Below, in pieces: positions 33,718 through 43,335 of a DNA stretch of 64,000 nt (the first letter of the stretch is position 1; every line of letters begins with the position of its first letter). Source of the DNA: Meiothermus sp. (GTDB lineage Bacteria > Deinococcota > Deinococci > Deinococcales > Thermaceae); the NCBI RefSeq assembly GCF_026004055.1, contig NZ_BPIJ01000001.1:930001-994000 (forward strand), written 5' to 3'. Below the pieces are notes generated by a model. The model saw only the letters and a program-made list of their open reading frames with translations, searched no databases and had not been told where the DNA came from. Both the position numbers and the translations under genes were made by a program.

Positions 33718-35139
33718 CTAATTTCCGCTGCCCCACCGCTCGCGCTCCCGCTCGACGGGGGCGCTGTAACTCTCCTCGCCCCGGGCAATCTTGCGGCGAC
33801 CTGCCAGGCCTTCCAGGATAAACTCCCCGGCGGCCACCAGGGCCTCGGGGGTGGTCTGGGGCTCGAGTTTTTTGGCGGCAGCTAAGAGGCCCGGCACTTT
33901 TTCCATCTCCTTCAGCACCGTTTTGGCGCTGCCCTCGGGTAGGGTGAGCAGGTTACCCTCGGCGAAGTACTGCACAATCTCGTCTACCGGCAAGCCTCGA
34001 GCCCGTTCGCCATAGGCCAGACCAAAGGCCTTGAGCAAGAGGTCGCGGGCCACCCGCTCGGCCCCCTGGAGCTCGCCCTCGTATTCCAGCTCAATTTTCC
34101 CGGTAATGGCCGGCAAAGCCGCGTACAGGTCAATCGGGCGGGCCACCGGACGCTCACCAAAGCGCAGAGCCCGGCGCTCGGCGTTGGAGGCTACCAGCTC
34201 CAACAGGCTAATCGAGAGGCGCTGCGAGACCCCGGAAGTCTTGTCCACCCGCTTGTCCTCGCGGGCCACAAAAGCCACCGCCTCCGAGGCTTCGGCCACA
34301 TAGGCCGGCACGTACATCCCTTCTTCGCGGGCAATCCAGGCCTCTTGTTGGGTAATGGAGAGGCCTTCCTCGAGGGTGCGCGGATAGTGGGTGCGAATTT
34401 CCGAGCCAATGCGGTCTTTGAGGGGGGTCACAATCTTGCCGCGGGCGGTGTAGTCCTGAGGGTTGGCGGTGAAGGCAATCCAGACGTCGAGCTGCAACCG
34501 CACCGGGTAGCCCCGGATCTGCACGTCGCCTTCTTGGAGGATGTTGAAGAGGGCTACCTGCACCTTGGGAGCCAGGTCAGCTACCTCGTTGATGCCGAAG
34601 ATACCCCGGTTGGCCCTGGGCAAAAGGCCGTAGTGCACGGCCTCGAGGTCGCCCAGCCCAGTGCCCCGCTTGGCAGCCTTGATGGGGTCAATATCGCCCA
34701 GAAGGTCGGCTACGGTGGTGTCGGGGGTGGCCAGCTTTTCCACGTAGCGCTCGGCGCGAGGAATCCAGACGATGGGGGCCTCGTCGCCCGCTTCTTCCAG
34801 CATGCGCTTGGCCTCGGCCGAAAGCGGGAAGAGGGGGTTGTCGCGGATCTCGGTCGGCAGGGCCGGAATTTCATCGTCCAGGAGTTCGGTGAGCTGGCGC
34901 AGGATGCGGCTCTTGGCCTGACCGCGCAAGCCCAGCAAAATGAAATTGTGCCGGGCCAGGATGGCATTGACCAGGCTGGGAATCACCGAGTCGTCGTAGC
35001 TCTGGATGCCCGGAAAAAGCCTCTCGCCCGAACGGAGCTTCCCGATCAGGTTCTCCCGCGCCTCGTCCTTGACGCTGCGGCGGAGCTTCTCCAGGGGGTA
35101 GGTGCGCTTGAGTTCTCCGAGGGTTCTTGCCTTGGTCAT
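33718..35139 (-). CDS. MoxR-like AAA ATPase (Mg-chelatase subunit I type)
   Basis: 473 residues. The AAA core spans about 45-330: Walker A-like GLRGQAKSR (Ala in place of the usual second Gly/Thr context), Walker B-like [12 protein letters not shown] with Asn-Glu rather than Asp-Glu, and sensor-1 FTANPQDY. This unusual P-loop is typical of the ChlI/BchI-like branch. It probably remodels a partner with the downstream VWA protein. TACACT lies 8 nt before the ATG without a Shine-Dalgarno, suggesting a leaderless message. Confidence 0.88.
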   Translation of the reverse strand: MTKARTLGELKRTYPLEKLRRSVKDEARENLIGKLRSGERLFPGIQSYDDSVIPSLVNAILARHNFILLGLRGQAKSRILRQLTELLDDEIPALPTEIRDNPLFPLSAEAKRMLEEAGDEAPIVWIPRAERYVEKLATPDTTVADLLGDIDPIKAAKRGTGLGDLEAVHYGLLPRANRGIFGINEVADLAPKVQVALFNILQEGDVQIRGYPVRLQLDVWIAFTANPQDYTARGKIVTPLKDRIGSEIRTHYPRTLEEGLSITQQEAWIAREEGMYVPAYVAEASEAVAFVAREDKRVDKTSGVSQRLSISLLELVASNAERRALRFGERPVARPIDLYAALPAITGKIELEYEGELQGAERVARDLLLKAFGLAYGERARGLPVDEIVQYFAEGNLLTLPEGSAKTVLKEMEKVPGLLAAAKKLEPQTTPEALVAAGEFILEGLAGRRKIARGEESYSAPVERERERWGSGN

Positions 35140-35283
35140 TGTTCAAGTGTAGTCCGGTATGGCTCAAGATTGTGTAAATCAGATTGGGATTGAGAAGGCC
35201 GCAGGTTCCAAGTCTCATGTTGCAGGTCGCATGTCAGAGAAAGTCCTTGAGCTGCATAAAACACCCTGAGGCCAGGTTCTTAA

Positions 35284-35622
35284 TGGTCTGGTAACTAAAT
35301 TTCCGAAGTTTTGTACCGCACACCGAATACATCGATGTAGAGATTCCATCCCACTTCGGCCCCCGAGATGGCCTAAAAACGCCCTCCCTACCGCGTAGGG
35401 AGGGTGGGGGAGGGTATTAGGCAAGGCCCCCAATCCGCTGGGTGAAGGGCCAGGTCAGCCACCCCACCTGGCCTCCCCTACGCAGTAGGGGAGGGAAGGG
35501 GCGAAGCGGGGTGGGGTGCTTTTTGCATGACCGTACAGGCAAGGCACCGAAGGCCCAGGTTTACGAGACACGGCGCGTTCTGAAGGCTAAACCCCATACT
35601 GCGTATTTTGTTACCAGACCAC
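35284..35622 (-). mobile_element. MITE family B, copy 3 (reversed)
   Basis: 339 bp, same termini and internal hairpins as B1, in reverse orientation, with exact TTAA duplications (35280-35283 and 35623-35626). 35140-35279 and 35627-35676 contain no recognisable feature apart from short GCAGGT/CATGT repeats. Confidence 0.9.
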
Positions 35623-35676
35623 TTAATGCCTGTTTTTTTGGTTCTTGGCCTTTAGCCTTGTGCCTTAGGCTTTTAG

Positions 35677-36246
35677 CTACTTGCTTATCACCGCCACCAC
35701 CAACCGCCCCGGGCCGTGCACCCCCTTGACCATAATCTGGCCGATATCGGCCGACTTGCTGGGGCCCGAATGCAGTCCGATGGCGGAGGGAAGGTGGGGC
35801 TTCAGGGCCTCGAGGGCCTCAAAAAGGGTTGGGTAGACCTGGTCTTCCGGCACAAAAACCAGGTGCACAGGGGGCAAAAGCTGCACACGGCGACCTTCCT
35901 GACTGGTCAGGATGACCGTGCCGGTCTCGGCCACCGCCCCTATGGCCCAGGAGATACCCAGCGGAGCTTCCTCGGGGGGCATGGGGGGCCGTTGGGGATG
36001 AAGCGCCGGGGGGACGTTCTGTCCCACCGCCACCCCAGCAAAGGTCTGGGCGAAGGGTTCAAGCCATGCCCGGGTCGCCTCCAGTCCCGTAAGCCGCACC
36101 ACCTCTCCCCCGTTCTCGCTCAGGCGCTCGGTAAAGAGGGCCAGGGCCTCGGTAGACAGGCCAGGTGCAGCCAGGGGCTCCGGCAGGGCAGTTTTGGGAC
36201 GGTGCTCGAGGGCCCGCTGGATGCGGCCCAGGATACGCTCACGCAT
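35677..36246 (-). CDS. LUD-domain protein (LutC/YkgG family)
   Basis: 189 residues. The family signature is visible: ISWAIGAVAETGTVILTS and the C-terminal GLHSGPSKSADIGQIMVKGVHGPGRLVVAVI. LutC belongs to the LutABC L-lactate oxidation complex, but here neither LutA nor LutB is adjacent, so this could be a lone member or have partners elsewhere. Divergent from aroQ, with the starts 70 bp apart. Confidence 0.85.
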   Translation of the reverse strand: MRERILGRIQRALEHRPKTALPEPLAAPGLSTEALALFTERLSENGGEVVRLTGLEATRAWLEPFAQTFAGVAVGQNVPPALHPQRPPMPPEEAPLGISWAIGAVAETGTVILTSQEGRRVQLLPPVHLVFVPEDQVYPTLFEALEALKPHLPSAIGLHSGPSKSADIGQIMVKGVHGPGRLVVAVISK

Positions 36247-36315
36247 GGCTGGAGTATATCAACCGCCCTGTGTGCGTTGCAGATCAGCAGCAAAGCCCCT
36301 TAGCATAAGGTGCAA

Positions 36316-36756
36316 ATGATCCTAGTACTCAATGGCCCCAACCTGAACCTGCTGGGCAGGCGCGAACCCCACGTCTACGGCCATACCACCTTGGAGGAGC
36401 TCGAGGAGCTTTGCGCCAACTGGGGCGCCGAACTGGGGCTGGGCATTGTGGCCCGGCAATCCAACTTCGAGGGGCAGCTTGTGGAGTGGATTCAACAGGC
36501 AGCCGAGGAGGGGTTTCGCGCCATTGTGCTGAACCCAGGGGCCCTTACCCACTACTCCATCGCACTCCTGGATGCCATCCGAGGGCAGCAATTGCCGGTG
36601 GTAGAGGTACACCTCTCCAACCTGCACGCCCGCGAGGAGTACCGCCGCCATTCGGTAACCGCTACGGCGGCCAGGGGCATCGTTTCGGGCTTTGGGCCCC
36701 TCTCCTACAAGATGGCCCTGGTTTATCTGGCGGATTTATTAGAGGCCCAGCCATGA
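36316..36756 (+). CDS. aroQ: Type II 3-dehydroquinate dehydratase
   Basis: 146 residues from the ATG at 36316 (a GTG two codons earlier is possible). Dehydrates 3-dehydroquinate to 3-dehydroshikimate in the shikimate pathway. MILVLNGPNLNLLGRREPHVYG holds the catalytic Arg and Tyr; NPGALTHYSIALLDAI and EVHLSNLHAREEYRRHS are the other motifs. Slightly odd: the usual GRREP-x-x-YG loop reads PHVYG, still compatible. Overlaps the next gene by ATGA. Confidence 0.95.
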   Translation: MILVLNGPNLNLLGRREPHVYGHTTLEELEELCANWGAELGLGIVARQSNFEGQLVEWIQQAAEEGFRAIVLNPGALTHYSIALLDAIRGQQLPVVEVHLSNLHAREEYRRHSVTATAARGIVSGFGPLSYKMALVYLADLLEAQP

Positions 36757-37016
36757 AGGTGCACTGGCAGGAAGTGGCGATGGTAGTGGCCATTGTCTCT
36801 ATCTTTAGTATCGTTGCAAAAATCCAGCAGTTGGGCTTCTGGTCGTCGCTGTTGGCGGGTCTGCCGCTGGGCTTGCTGGCGGGGGCGGCTTACTGGCTCT
36901 TGATGCCCCGGCTCATCCGCTGGGCGGCCAGGGGTCTACCACAAGAAAACCTCCCTCCCAACGGGAAGGAGGACAACCACCCCGGCGCTAGCGGCGAATC
37001 AGACGCCAGGCGGTAG
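36753..37016 (+). CDS. Small two-helix membrane protein
   Basis: 87 residues: helices at about 6-23 and 30-52, then a basic, polar tail. Translationally coupled to aroQ (ATGA). No family recognised. The 3' end overlaps the convergent bioY gene by 29 bp and contains a GGGAGG-type hairpin that may end transcription. Confidence 0.65.
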   Translation: MKVHWQEVAMVVAIVSIFSIVAKIQQLGFWSSLLAGLPLGLLAGAAYWLLMPRLIRWAARGLPQENLPPNGKEDNHPGASGESDARR

Positions 37017-37584
37017 GCAGCAAGGCCGCTGCAATGGCGGCTTTAATCAGGTCGCCCAGCAAAAAGGGCAACATTCCGGCCTGCAAAACCCCCCAGACCC
37101 CGGTGTAGCGGCCCGCACCCGAAAGGGCAAAGCCCAGCCAGATTACCCCCACCGCATAGATCAGCAGACTGGCCAGCAACATGGCCCCAAAGGTCTTGAG
37201 CGGGCTGCGGTCGGTGCCGTAGCGCTCGACCAGGTAGCCCACCAAGTAGGCCGCCAACGGAAAGGCCACTAGATAGCCTGCGGTGAAGGCAATGCGCGGG
37301 TGAAACCAGGTAGCCCCACCCGCAAAAACCGGCAGCACCAGCCCTTCCAACAGGTAGGTTCCCACTGCAAGCGCGCCCAGCCGACTCCCCAGGGCAGCCC
37401 CAACAAGCAGCACCCCCAGGGTTTGCAAGGTAATGGGCACCGGCTGTAGCGGGATAACCGCTTGGGACAGCAAAGCCAAGAAAAGACTGCCCCCCAGCAC
37501 TAAAAACAGGTCACGCTGCCAGCTTCGGGCCGGAAAAATGGACTTCGACAGGGGTAGATACGGTAGGCTTTGGGTTGGGTTCAT
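36988..37584 (-). CDS. bioY: Biotin transporter substrate-binding component BioY
   Basis: 198 residues from the ATG at 37584 (AGGAGG box). S-component of an ECF-type biotin importer, about six helices. Signature: AVIPLQPVPITLQTLGVLLVGAALGSRLG, then VFAGGATWFHPRIAFTAGYLVAFPLAAYLVG. It overlaps the birA 3' end by 4 bp, so uptake and ligation/regulation of biotin are coupled. Energy-coupling EcfAT genes are not in the window. Confidence 0.95.
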   Translation of the reverse strand: MNPTQSLPYLPLSKSIFPARSWQRDLFLVLGGSLFLALLSQAVIPLQPVPITLQTLGVLLVGAALGSRLGALAVGTYLLEGLVLPVFAGGATWFHPRIAFTAGYLVAFPLAAYLVGYLVERYGTDRSPLKTFGAMLLASLLIYAVGVIWLGFALSGAGRYTGVWGVLQAGMLPFLLGDLIKAAIAAALLPTAWRLIRR

Positions 37585-38510
37585 CTGCTTCCTCCTATAA
37601 AACCAATCATCTGTACCTCTCCTGCTCCGATGTGGTGGACGGTGTCCCCATTCTGCACCACCAAGGCGCCATCGTCGGCAATAGCGATGGCCCGGCCTTC
37701 CATAAGCCCCTGCCCTGTAGTGACCCGCACGCACTGCCCCAGGGTATAGCTTTGGGCGCGGTAGTCGTGCAAGAGTCCCTCGAGGTCGTGGTATAGCTGG
37801 GCATAGCGGGCCTCCAAACGCTCCAACAGGCGGGCCAGCACCCGAACCCTGGAGACTTCACCAAACTCCTCGAGGGCAGCCGCCTGGGGTGGAAGCCCAT
37901 CGGAGCGGTGCACATTGAGGCCGATGCCTAAGAGCACATAGGCCACTTCCTCCCCGCTTACCTGGGCCTCCAGCAGCACCCCCGCCAGCTTACGGCCATC
38001 GGGTGCGAGCAGGTCGTTGGGCCATTTGAGCCCCCCTACCCCGCACGCCTCGCACAGGGCCAGACCTGCCGCCAGCGGTAAGAACGGTAGGCTGGCGAGA
38101 GGCAGCCTGGGGCGCAGCAGCAGCGAGAAGGTCAGGCTATGGCCGGGTTCGCTGGCCCAGAGCCGCCCCCGCCGTCCTCGGCCTTTTTGCTGGCGCTCTG
38201 CTAACACCACCGTACCCTCCTCGGCCCCATCCAGAGCCCAGTTTTTGAGCACATCCTGGGTGCTCTCGACCGTCCCCAAGTAGGCATAAAAGGCTCCAAA
38301 ACGCCCGCTGCGTAGCGCTTCTAGGGCGGCAGGGGTGGGGGTTCCGGGAGCCAGCCGATACCCCTGACCCTTCCGGGTCTCGAGGGGGTAACCGGCCCGG
38401 CGAAGGGACGCGACCTGCTTCCAGACCGCCGTACGGCTGACACCGAGAAGCTCTGCCAGTGCTTCTCCGCTTTGAAAGCGCTCGGTGAGGTAGTCCAGGA
38501 GCAAGGGCAC
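37581..38510 (-). CDS. birA: Biotin-protein ligase and biotin-operon repressor BirA
   Basis: 309 residues from the GTG at 38510. N-terminal winged helix (ALAELLGVSRTAVWKQVASLRRAGYPLETRKGQGYRL) for DNA binding. Then the ligase core: biotinyl-AMP site GRGRRGRLWASEPG, KWPNDLLAPDGRKLAGVLLEAQ, and a C-terminal SH3-like domain (GRAIAIADDGALVVQNG). It activates biotin, attaches it to carboxylases and represses bio genes. A BirA-like operator covers its start, implying autoregulation. Confidence 0.94.
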   Translation of the reverse strand: MPLLLDYLTERFQSGEALAELLGVSRTAVWKQVASLRRAGYPLETRKGQGYRLAPGTPTPAALEALRSGRFGAFYAYLGTVESTQDVLKNWALDGAEEGTVVLAERQQKGRGRRGRLWASEPGHSLTFSLLLRPRLPLASLPFLPLAAGLALCEACGVGGLKWPNDLLAPDGRKLAGVLLEAQVSGEEVAYVLLGIGLNVHRSDGLPPQAAALEEFGEVSRVRVLARLLERLEARYAQLYHDLEGLLHDYRAQSYTLGQCVRVTTGQGLMEGRAIAIADDGALVVQNGDTVHHIGAGEVQMIGFIGGSR

Positions 38511-38541
38511 GTCAACTAAAATATTCTCTAGTGGTTGACAA
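38509..38541. promoter_or_regulatory. BirA-like operator over the birA start
   Basis: On the minus strand TTGTCAACC, 15 nt, AGTTGACGT. This follows the published architecture for BirA sites, TTGTAAACC-N14/15-GGTTTACAA (from memory), with the N15 spacing and inverted GTTGAC cores kept. It overlaps the GTG start and would repress birA-bioY. Confidence 0.6.
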
Positions 38542-38687
38542 GCGCAAGGGTCTGCTTCCAACCCCACTCGCATGCGGAAGGGTGACCGAAGAGCCCTCTA
38601 CGCCTCCTCTTTCGCCCTGCGCACCAGGCTGGCCGGACTCAACCCGTGTTACAAACGCTCTAATATACCGCTGGTACACTACGCTTT

Positions 38688-40928
38688 GTGCGGAGATTGC
38701 TACAGATTGTACGCATTGTTCTTATTGCCGCTTTTTTGGGGGCAACGGTCGGGGCAGGATATGTAGCCTGGCTCCTGCTGCGCGATCTGCCCAGCCTCGA
38801 GGCCCTCGACAACCTGCGGTTTACAGCCACCTCTACCTTCTACACCCGCGATGGTATACCCATAGCCGACCTGGCCTCGGTGGAAGATGGGCGGGCCATT
38901 GCGCGGCAACTGGTTCAACTAGAAGAGGTTTCTCCGGCGGCCATTGTAGCGGTCGTGGTCTCGGAAGACCAGCGCTTCTTCAAACACTACGGCATAGACT
39001 TCATCCGCTTGATGGGCGGGCTGTACTACTCTTTGCGCGGCGACCTGCAAGGAGGCTCGACCATTACCACCCAGGTAGTCAAAAACACCTTGCTGCGCGA
39101 TCTGGCTTTTGAGCGACGCGGTATTAGCGGCCTCGAGCGCAAGCTCAAGGAATTTCCCCTGGCCATCCAGATTGAGCGGCGCTACTCCAAAGAGGAAATC
39201 CTCGAGATGTACCTCAACGTGGTGCCCTGGGGTGGCAACGCCCAGGGGATTTGGGCAGCGGCCCAGGCCTACTTTGGCAAGGAACCCTCCGAGCTCAACC
39301 TGGCCGAAGGAGCCTACCTGGCGGTCTTAATTCCCGCACCCAACACCCGTTATCTGGACTTCCCTTCCACCCGCCGCCGTATAAAGGTGCTCCTGGACAA
39401 CATGGTCTCAGAAGGCTGGGTCAGCCAGGCCGATGCCGACGCGGCCTGGCGCTACAAGCTGGTGCCCAAGGGTTGGGAAATTACCTACGATGAAAAGGGC
39501 AACCTCAAGCAGGCCAAACTCCTTGACCCCAGTGTGCGCATTGTGCCCGAACGCAACGTGCGCCTGGCCCCGTATTTTGTGTTCGAGGTACAACGCTACC
39601 TGAAGGAAAAAATTGGCGCGGACAAACTGCGCGAACAGGGCGGGTTGCGCATCATCACCACCCTCGATCTGAAAATGCAGACCGCAGCCGAAAAAGCCGT
39701 AGTGGGCCGCCGCCTGCCCGACCAAGCCCAGTTGGCCCTGGTAGGCCTCGAGCCCAACTCGGGAGAGGTGCTGGCCATGGTAGGCGCCCGCCCCGGAACC
39801 GAGGGCGAGTTCAACCGAGCCACCCAGGCCTGGCGAAGCCCCGGTTCGGCCATCAAGCCCTTCACCTATGGGGTTGCGTTGGAGGCAGGCTGGACTCAAG
39901 CCACCACCGTGCGCGACGCTCCGGTAGAGTACCCAACGCCTCAAGGCGTCTGGCGTCCCAAAAACTTCGACGGTCGGTATCTGGATCGCCCGGTCAGCAT
40001 CCGCTACGCCCTGGATCGGTCGCTGAACCTGCCGGCCATTCGCACCGCAGAAGCCATTGGGATTCAGCACCTGGGCGACAAGTTGCGGGCAGCCGGCTTC
40101 CGCCTAACCGGCAATATGGCGGTGTTGGCGAACGCGATTGGAGGCGGTGCCGATATCACCCCCATTGGGCTGGCAGCGGCCTATGCCAGCTTTGTTAACG
40201 GCGGCTACCGGGTCGAGCCGCAGTTGGTTTTGCGGGTAGAAGACAACAAAGGCCGAATTATCTATCAACCCGAAACCAAAAAGGTACTCCTCTGGACGCC
40301 CCAGGTGGCCTATCAGATCTGGGATATGCTCAAGGGCTATGTCTACGATGTGCCGCCCGGCTTTCGCTCTAGTCTGGCCGCTGAAGCCCGCATCCCAGGG
40401 CGCATTGTGGGGGGGAAAACCGGCACCAGCGACGATGCCATCGATCTGTGGTTTGCCGGAGCCACCCGGGGGCTAGTGGCCACGCTATGGGTGGGCCGGG
40501 ATGACCACAAACCCCAGCGCATGGGCGGCATCGAACCGAGTAGTTCGATGGTCAACCCTCCCATCTGGCGGGACTTTGTGGAACAGGCCCTGCGAGGCCG
40601 CCCAGCCGGCGACTTTCCCCAGCCCTCGGGGCTGGTGTTGGCCAGGTTTGACCTGCTGACCGGCAACGAAAGCTCAAGTGGGGTAGCCGCCCTTTTCCCC
40701 GAGCGGCAGGTACAGCGCACTCAGGTCTCTCAAGCTGTGACCCGCGAGGCCCCTCCACAACCGACCTACATCTCCCGCCCGGGCCCGGCGGTAGCCAGCA
40801 CCAACGCCTATCAAACCATTGCGGTGGACTCGAGCACCGGCTGTCTGGCCTCTCCCCAAACCCCCACCGAGCGGGTGGTGTGGCTGCAAGTGCCCGATCA
40901 TCGCGTCAAGGAATACCAGTGTAACTAG
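38688..40928 (+). CDS. Class A penicillin-binding protein (transglycosylase-transpeptidase)
   Basis: 746 residues. Membrane anchor at 7-30. GT51 domain: catalytic Glu93 in VVVSEDQRFFKHYG, GGSTITTQVVKN, RKLKEFPLAIQIERRYSKEEILEMYLN. Transpeptidase domain: SPGSAIKP (Ser/Lys of SxxK, near residue 385), SLN in DRSLNLPA, and KTGTS near 580. It polymerises and crosslinks peptidoglycan. The GTG start lies 8 nt after TACACT with no Shine-Dalgarno. Divergent from birA. Confidence 0.95.
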   Translation: MRRLLQIVRIVLIAAFLGATVGAGYVAWLLLRDLPSLEALDNLRFTATSTFYTRDGIPIADLASVEDGRAIARQLVQLEEVSPAAIVAVVVSEDQRFFKHYGIDFIRLMGGLYYSLRGDLQGGSTITTQVVKNTLLRDLAFERRGISGLERKLKEFPLAIQIERRYSKEEILEMYLNVVPWGGNAQGIWAAAQAYFGKEPSELNLAEGAYLAVLIPAPNTRYLDFPSTRRRIKVLLDNMVSEGWVSQADADAAWRYKLVPKGWEITYDEKGNLKQAKLLDPSVRIVPERNVRLAPYFVFEVQRYLKEKIGADKLREQGGLRIITTLDLKMQTAAEKAVVGRRLPDQAQLALVGLEPNSGEVLAMVGARPGTEGEFNRATQAWRSPGSAIKPFTYGVALEAGWTQATTVRDAPVEYPTPQGVWRPKNFDGRYLDRPVSIRYALDRSLNLPAIRTAEAIGIQHLGDKLRAAGFRLTGNMAVLANAIGGGADITPIGLAAAYASFVNGGYRVEPQLVLRVEDNKGRIIYQPETKKVLLWTPQVAYQIWDMLKGYVYDVPPGFRSSLAAEARIPGRIVGGKTGTSDDAIDLWFAGATRGLVATLWVGRDDHKPQRMGGIEPSSSMVNPPIWRDFVEQALRGRPAGDFPQPSGLVLARFDLLTGNESSSGVAALFPERQVQRTQVSQAVTREAPPQPTYISRPGPAVASTNAYQTIAVDSSTGCLASPQTPTERVVWLQVPDHRVKEYQCN

Positions 40929-41075
40929 TGCTGCGTCAACAGGTATTTTTGGGGCTATTCCTTCGCACCGTGAACAAGCCGGCGACGTACAAGCGCTTTG
41001 CACCAACGCAGTTTGCTCGAAAAACCATTGGCCACCAACCTGCTCATAATCGATTGACGGTGTACTAGTGGCTAG

Positions 41076-41278
41076 TGGTCTGGTAACAAAGCAATCGGGA
41101 TACCTCCAATGAACCTAGCTTCTGCCCTCAACTCCCTGTTGTCACCCCTAGGCGCACGCAGTGCAACGAGGCATCTGGTACTGCATGGATACGGTGAATA
41201 CAGTGGACTGAGACACATCCGCTTCTTCACTTCGCTTTGCTGCGTTCGGAAGAGCAAGGAAATAAAGTTACCAACCCA
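41076..41278 (+). mobile_element. MITE family D (same ends as B and C, different core)
   Basis: 203 bp starting TGGTCTGGTAACAAAG and ending AAAGTTACCAACCCA, flanked by CTAG on both sides (41072-41075 and 41279-41282). The core is unlike B or C. It shows that one transposition machinery moves several unrelated cores. 40929-41071 has no recognisable feature. Confidence 0.75.
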
Positions 41279-41287
41279 CTAGACCCC

Positions 41288-41638
41288 TCAACCTGCCCGA
41301 CTCAACATACGGAGTACCAAATGTGGGTTTTGAGCTTGTGCTTGCAACTCAGAAGCCAGCAGATGAAGGTATTCGGAAAATATAGGCTCGAGTTTGGATC
41401 TCCAAGCCTCCAACAAGGTCTCGGACAAACCCAAGTGTTCGGCCCATAGTTCGACCAGCTCGCAGGCCCTCATCGGAAGGTGGGCTTGCAAACGACAAAG
41501 CAGGGTAGGAACCAAATGCTCAACCACAAAATGCCGGTCAACCAGCCAGTCCAGCCGGCTATCACGGCTTTTAATAAACAGGGCGTGGGCAGCGAGGGCG
41601 CTTTGCTCCAAGGTTTTGGCGTTGATGGCATGCTTCAT
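41288..41638 (-). CDS. Small helical protein of unknown function
   Basis: 116 residues starting MKHAINAKTLEQSALAAHALFIKSRDSRLDWLVDRHFVVEHLV; almost entirely helical, Leu/Ala/His-rich, soluble. GAAGGAT precedes the ATG. It is divergent from the Lrp-type regulator at 41765, a layout in which the regulator often controls its neighbour. No family recognised. Confidence 0.6.
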   Translation of the reverse strand: MKHAINAKTLEQSALAAHALFIKSRDSRLDWLVDRHFVVEHLVPTLLCRLQAHLPMRACELVELWAEHLGLSETLLEAWRSKLEPIFSEYLHLLASELQAQAQNPHLVLRMLSRAG

Positions 41639-41733
41639 ATCCTTCTCCCCGATCGGCTTGGTTCAAGCCGATGTCTTAATGGTAGTAGGCAGACCAGGGT
41701 TTGGAAATGGCATAACAAAACAAAAATGGGCAT

Positions 41734-41739
41734 ATAATC
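41734..41739 (+). promoter_or_regulatory. -10 box of the Lrp-type regulator
   Basis: Perfect TATAAT within an AT-rich tract (41717-41770) that is unusual for this GC-rich region and suits Lrp-type autoregulation. Confidence 0.6.
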
Positions 41740-41764
41740 AACATAAATAAAGTAAAATGCAAAT

Positions 41765-42232
41765 ATGACCATAGATTCGAAACCTATAGATGATCTCTCC
41801 TGGAAAATCCTCGAGCTGCTCCAACAAAACGCCCGTATGCCCTTCAGCGAGGTCGGACGGCGGGTGGGTTTATCAGCCCCCGCAGTGGCCGAGCGGGTGC
41901 GCCGGATGGAAGAAGCGGGGATTATTCGGGGATACCATGCCGTGGTAGACCCTAGCAAACTGGGCTATACCTTAGAGGTCTTCATTCGCGCCGAGGTAAC
42001 CCACAGCAACCACGATGCGGCCATCCGCTACATCTCAGAGCTGCCCAACGTGCTCGAGTTCTGGAATCTGACCGGGCGCGATGGCTACCAAATTCGCGCC
42101 GTATTTCGCTCGGTGCAGGAGTTAGAGCAGATGCTCAATCAGAAGCTGGGTATTTATGGCACCACAACCACCGCCCTGGTACTCTCCAAGCCGGTGGCTT
42201 TTCGGATACTAACCAAAGAGCAAAGTGGCTAG
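41765..42232 (+). CDS. Lrp/AsnC-family transcriptional regulator
   Basis: 155 residues. N-terminal helix-turn-helix (DDLSWKILELLQQNARMPFSEVGRRVGLSAPAVAERVRRMEEAGIIRGYHAVVD), then the RAM domain (GYTLEVFIRAEVTHSNHDAAIRYISELPNV, TGRDGYQIRAVF) that binds an amino acid or related ligand and drives octamer formation. Targets unknown; the divergent 41288 gene and itself are the nearest candidates. Confidence 0.92.
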   Translation: MTIDSKPIDDLSWKILELLQQNARMPFSEVGRRVGLSAPAVAERVRRMEEAGIIRGYHAVVDPSKLGYTLEVFIRAEVTHSNHDAAIRYISELPNVLEFWNLTGRDGYQIRAVFRSVQELEQMLNQKLGIYGTTTTALVLSKPVAFRILTKEQSG

Positions 42233-42299
42233 GTCAGCATAAACTCGTTTCGGTGCATCTCGGGGCTGTCTGAACCGGTACAGGGGTGTGCTTCGGGCT

Positions 42300-43274
42300 C
42301 TAGAGGTCGTACCAGGGGGGGATGCCCCGGTAGAGCTCGAGCGGCTCACCCAGCACTTCCTCTCGGCTGGCCTCCACCAGCGATATAACCTGCGGAGGGC
42401 AGCTCTCCACGCAGGCTCCGCACCCCGTACAGGCCGATACATTCAGTTTCAACACGTACTCTTCGCTCAAGCCCTCTACCGTGTCCCGCTCACGCTCGAC
42501 GGCCTTGGTCGGGCACACATTGGTACAAACCGGACACAGCGTACACCCTTCGGCCACAGCGATGCGAGGCCAGCGTACGTCTTCCGCACGGTAGGCCGCC
42601 ACCTTGCGCAAGCGCAGTTCGGCAGGGAGCTCCGAGCGTTTGTCTTCGTAGGTTTCTGGCTGGGGTAAGGGCAGGTTGGGTACGAGTTCTGCGGCAGAAC
42701 GCCTGGCCCCCCCAAACATGGCCCCAAAAAACTCCCGTCGGCCCACCTCCGCCCCGTGTAGCGCATCCTGCTGCATGTGTACCTCGAGGCCCGGAAAATA
42801 CTTCTTCCCCTCCTCCACAACCCACTGCACCCGCTCAGGGATGGAAGGGCCACCGATCTTACAACTCGCACAGTCCCCATGGGCCAGGGTGAGGGGGCCA
42901 TAGCGAGAGGCCGCTTCGGCCAACACCCCTGGGGTTAGCTGTCCCAGGCAGTGGATTTCGTCCCCTGCCCCCGGCGCTTTGGAGCAGCGAATCTGTCCAC
43001 GCCCCCGGTGCAGCTTCTCCTGGATGGGGCCGAGCGGAAACTCTAGGGCAATTCCGGGACAAACCGCAGTACAAAGCCCGCAACTTGTACATTTCACCTC
43101 ATCGACTTCGACGGTAAAACTTTGCAGGTTGATGGCCTCATGCGGGCAGACCTGCTGGCACTTATCGCACCCGCCCACACTGTTGCGCTCGAGTAAGCAG
43201 CGCGGCCCGGTGTACTCCGGGGTGGGGTCGGTCAGTTTGAGGAAAGCTCCAACGAGATTGTCAAATAGTCCCAC
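42300..43274 (-). CDS. Polyferredoxin-like protein with four Fe-S cysteine motifs
   Basis: 324 residues from a GTG. Cysteine motifs: GGCDKCQQVCPHEA and CTSCGLCTAVCP near the N-terminus, CTLCPVCTNVCP and CTGCGACVESCPP near the C-terminus, so several [4Fe-4S] clusters. The middle (IRCSKAPGAGDEIHCLGQLTPGVLAEAASRYG ... HGDCASCKIGGPSIPERVQWVVEEG) adds four more cysteines and resembles small redox-subunit folds (CoxF/HdrA-adjacent type). It should carry electrons; its partners are not adjacent. Monocistronic, tail-to-tail with the Lrp gene. Confidence 0.8.
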   Translation of the reverse strand: MGLFDNLVGAFLKLTDPTPEYTGPRCLLERNSVGGCDKCQQVCPHEAINLQSFTVEVDEVKCTSCGLCTAVCPGIALEFPLGPIQEKLHRGRGQIRCSKAPGAGDEIHCLGQLTPGVLAEAASRYGPLTLAHGDCASCKIGGPSIPERVQWVVEEGKKYFPGLEVHMQQDALHGAEVGRREFFGAMFGGARRSAAELVPNLPLPQPETYEDKRSELPAELRLRKVAAYRAEDVRWPRIAVAEGCTLCPVCTNVCPTKAVERERDTVEGLSEEYVLKLNVSACTGCGACVESCPPQVISLVEASREEVLGEPLELYRGIPPWYDL

Positions 43275-43335
43275 AGTGCCTAGGGTACAGGGTAGGAGGG
43301 TTAGGGGTCAGGCAGAAACTGACATTTACAAGGGG

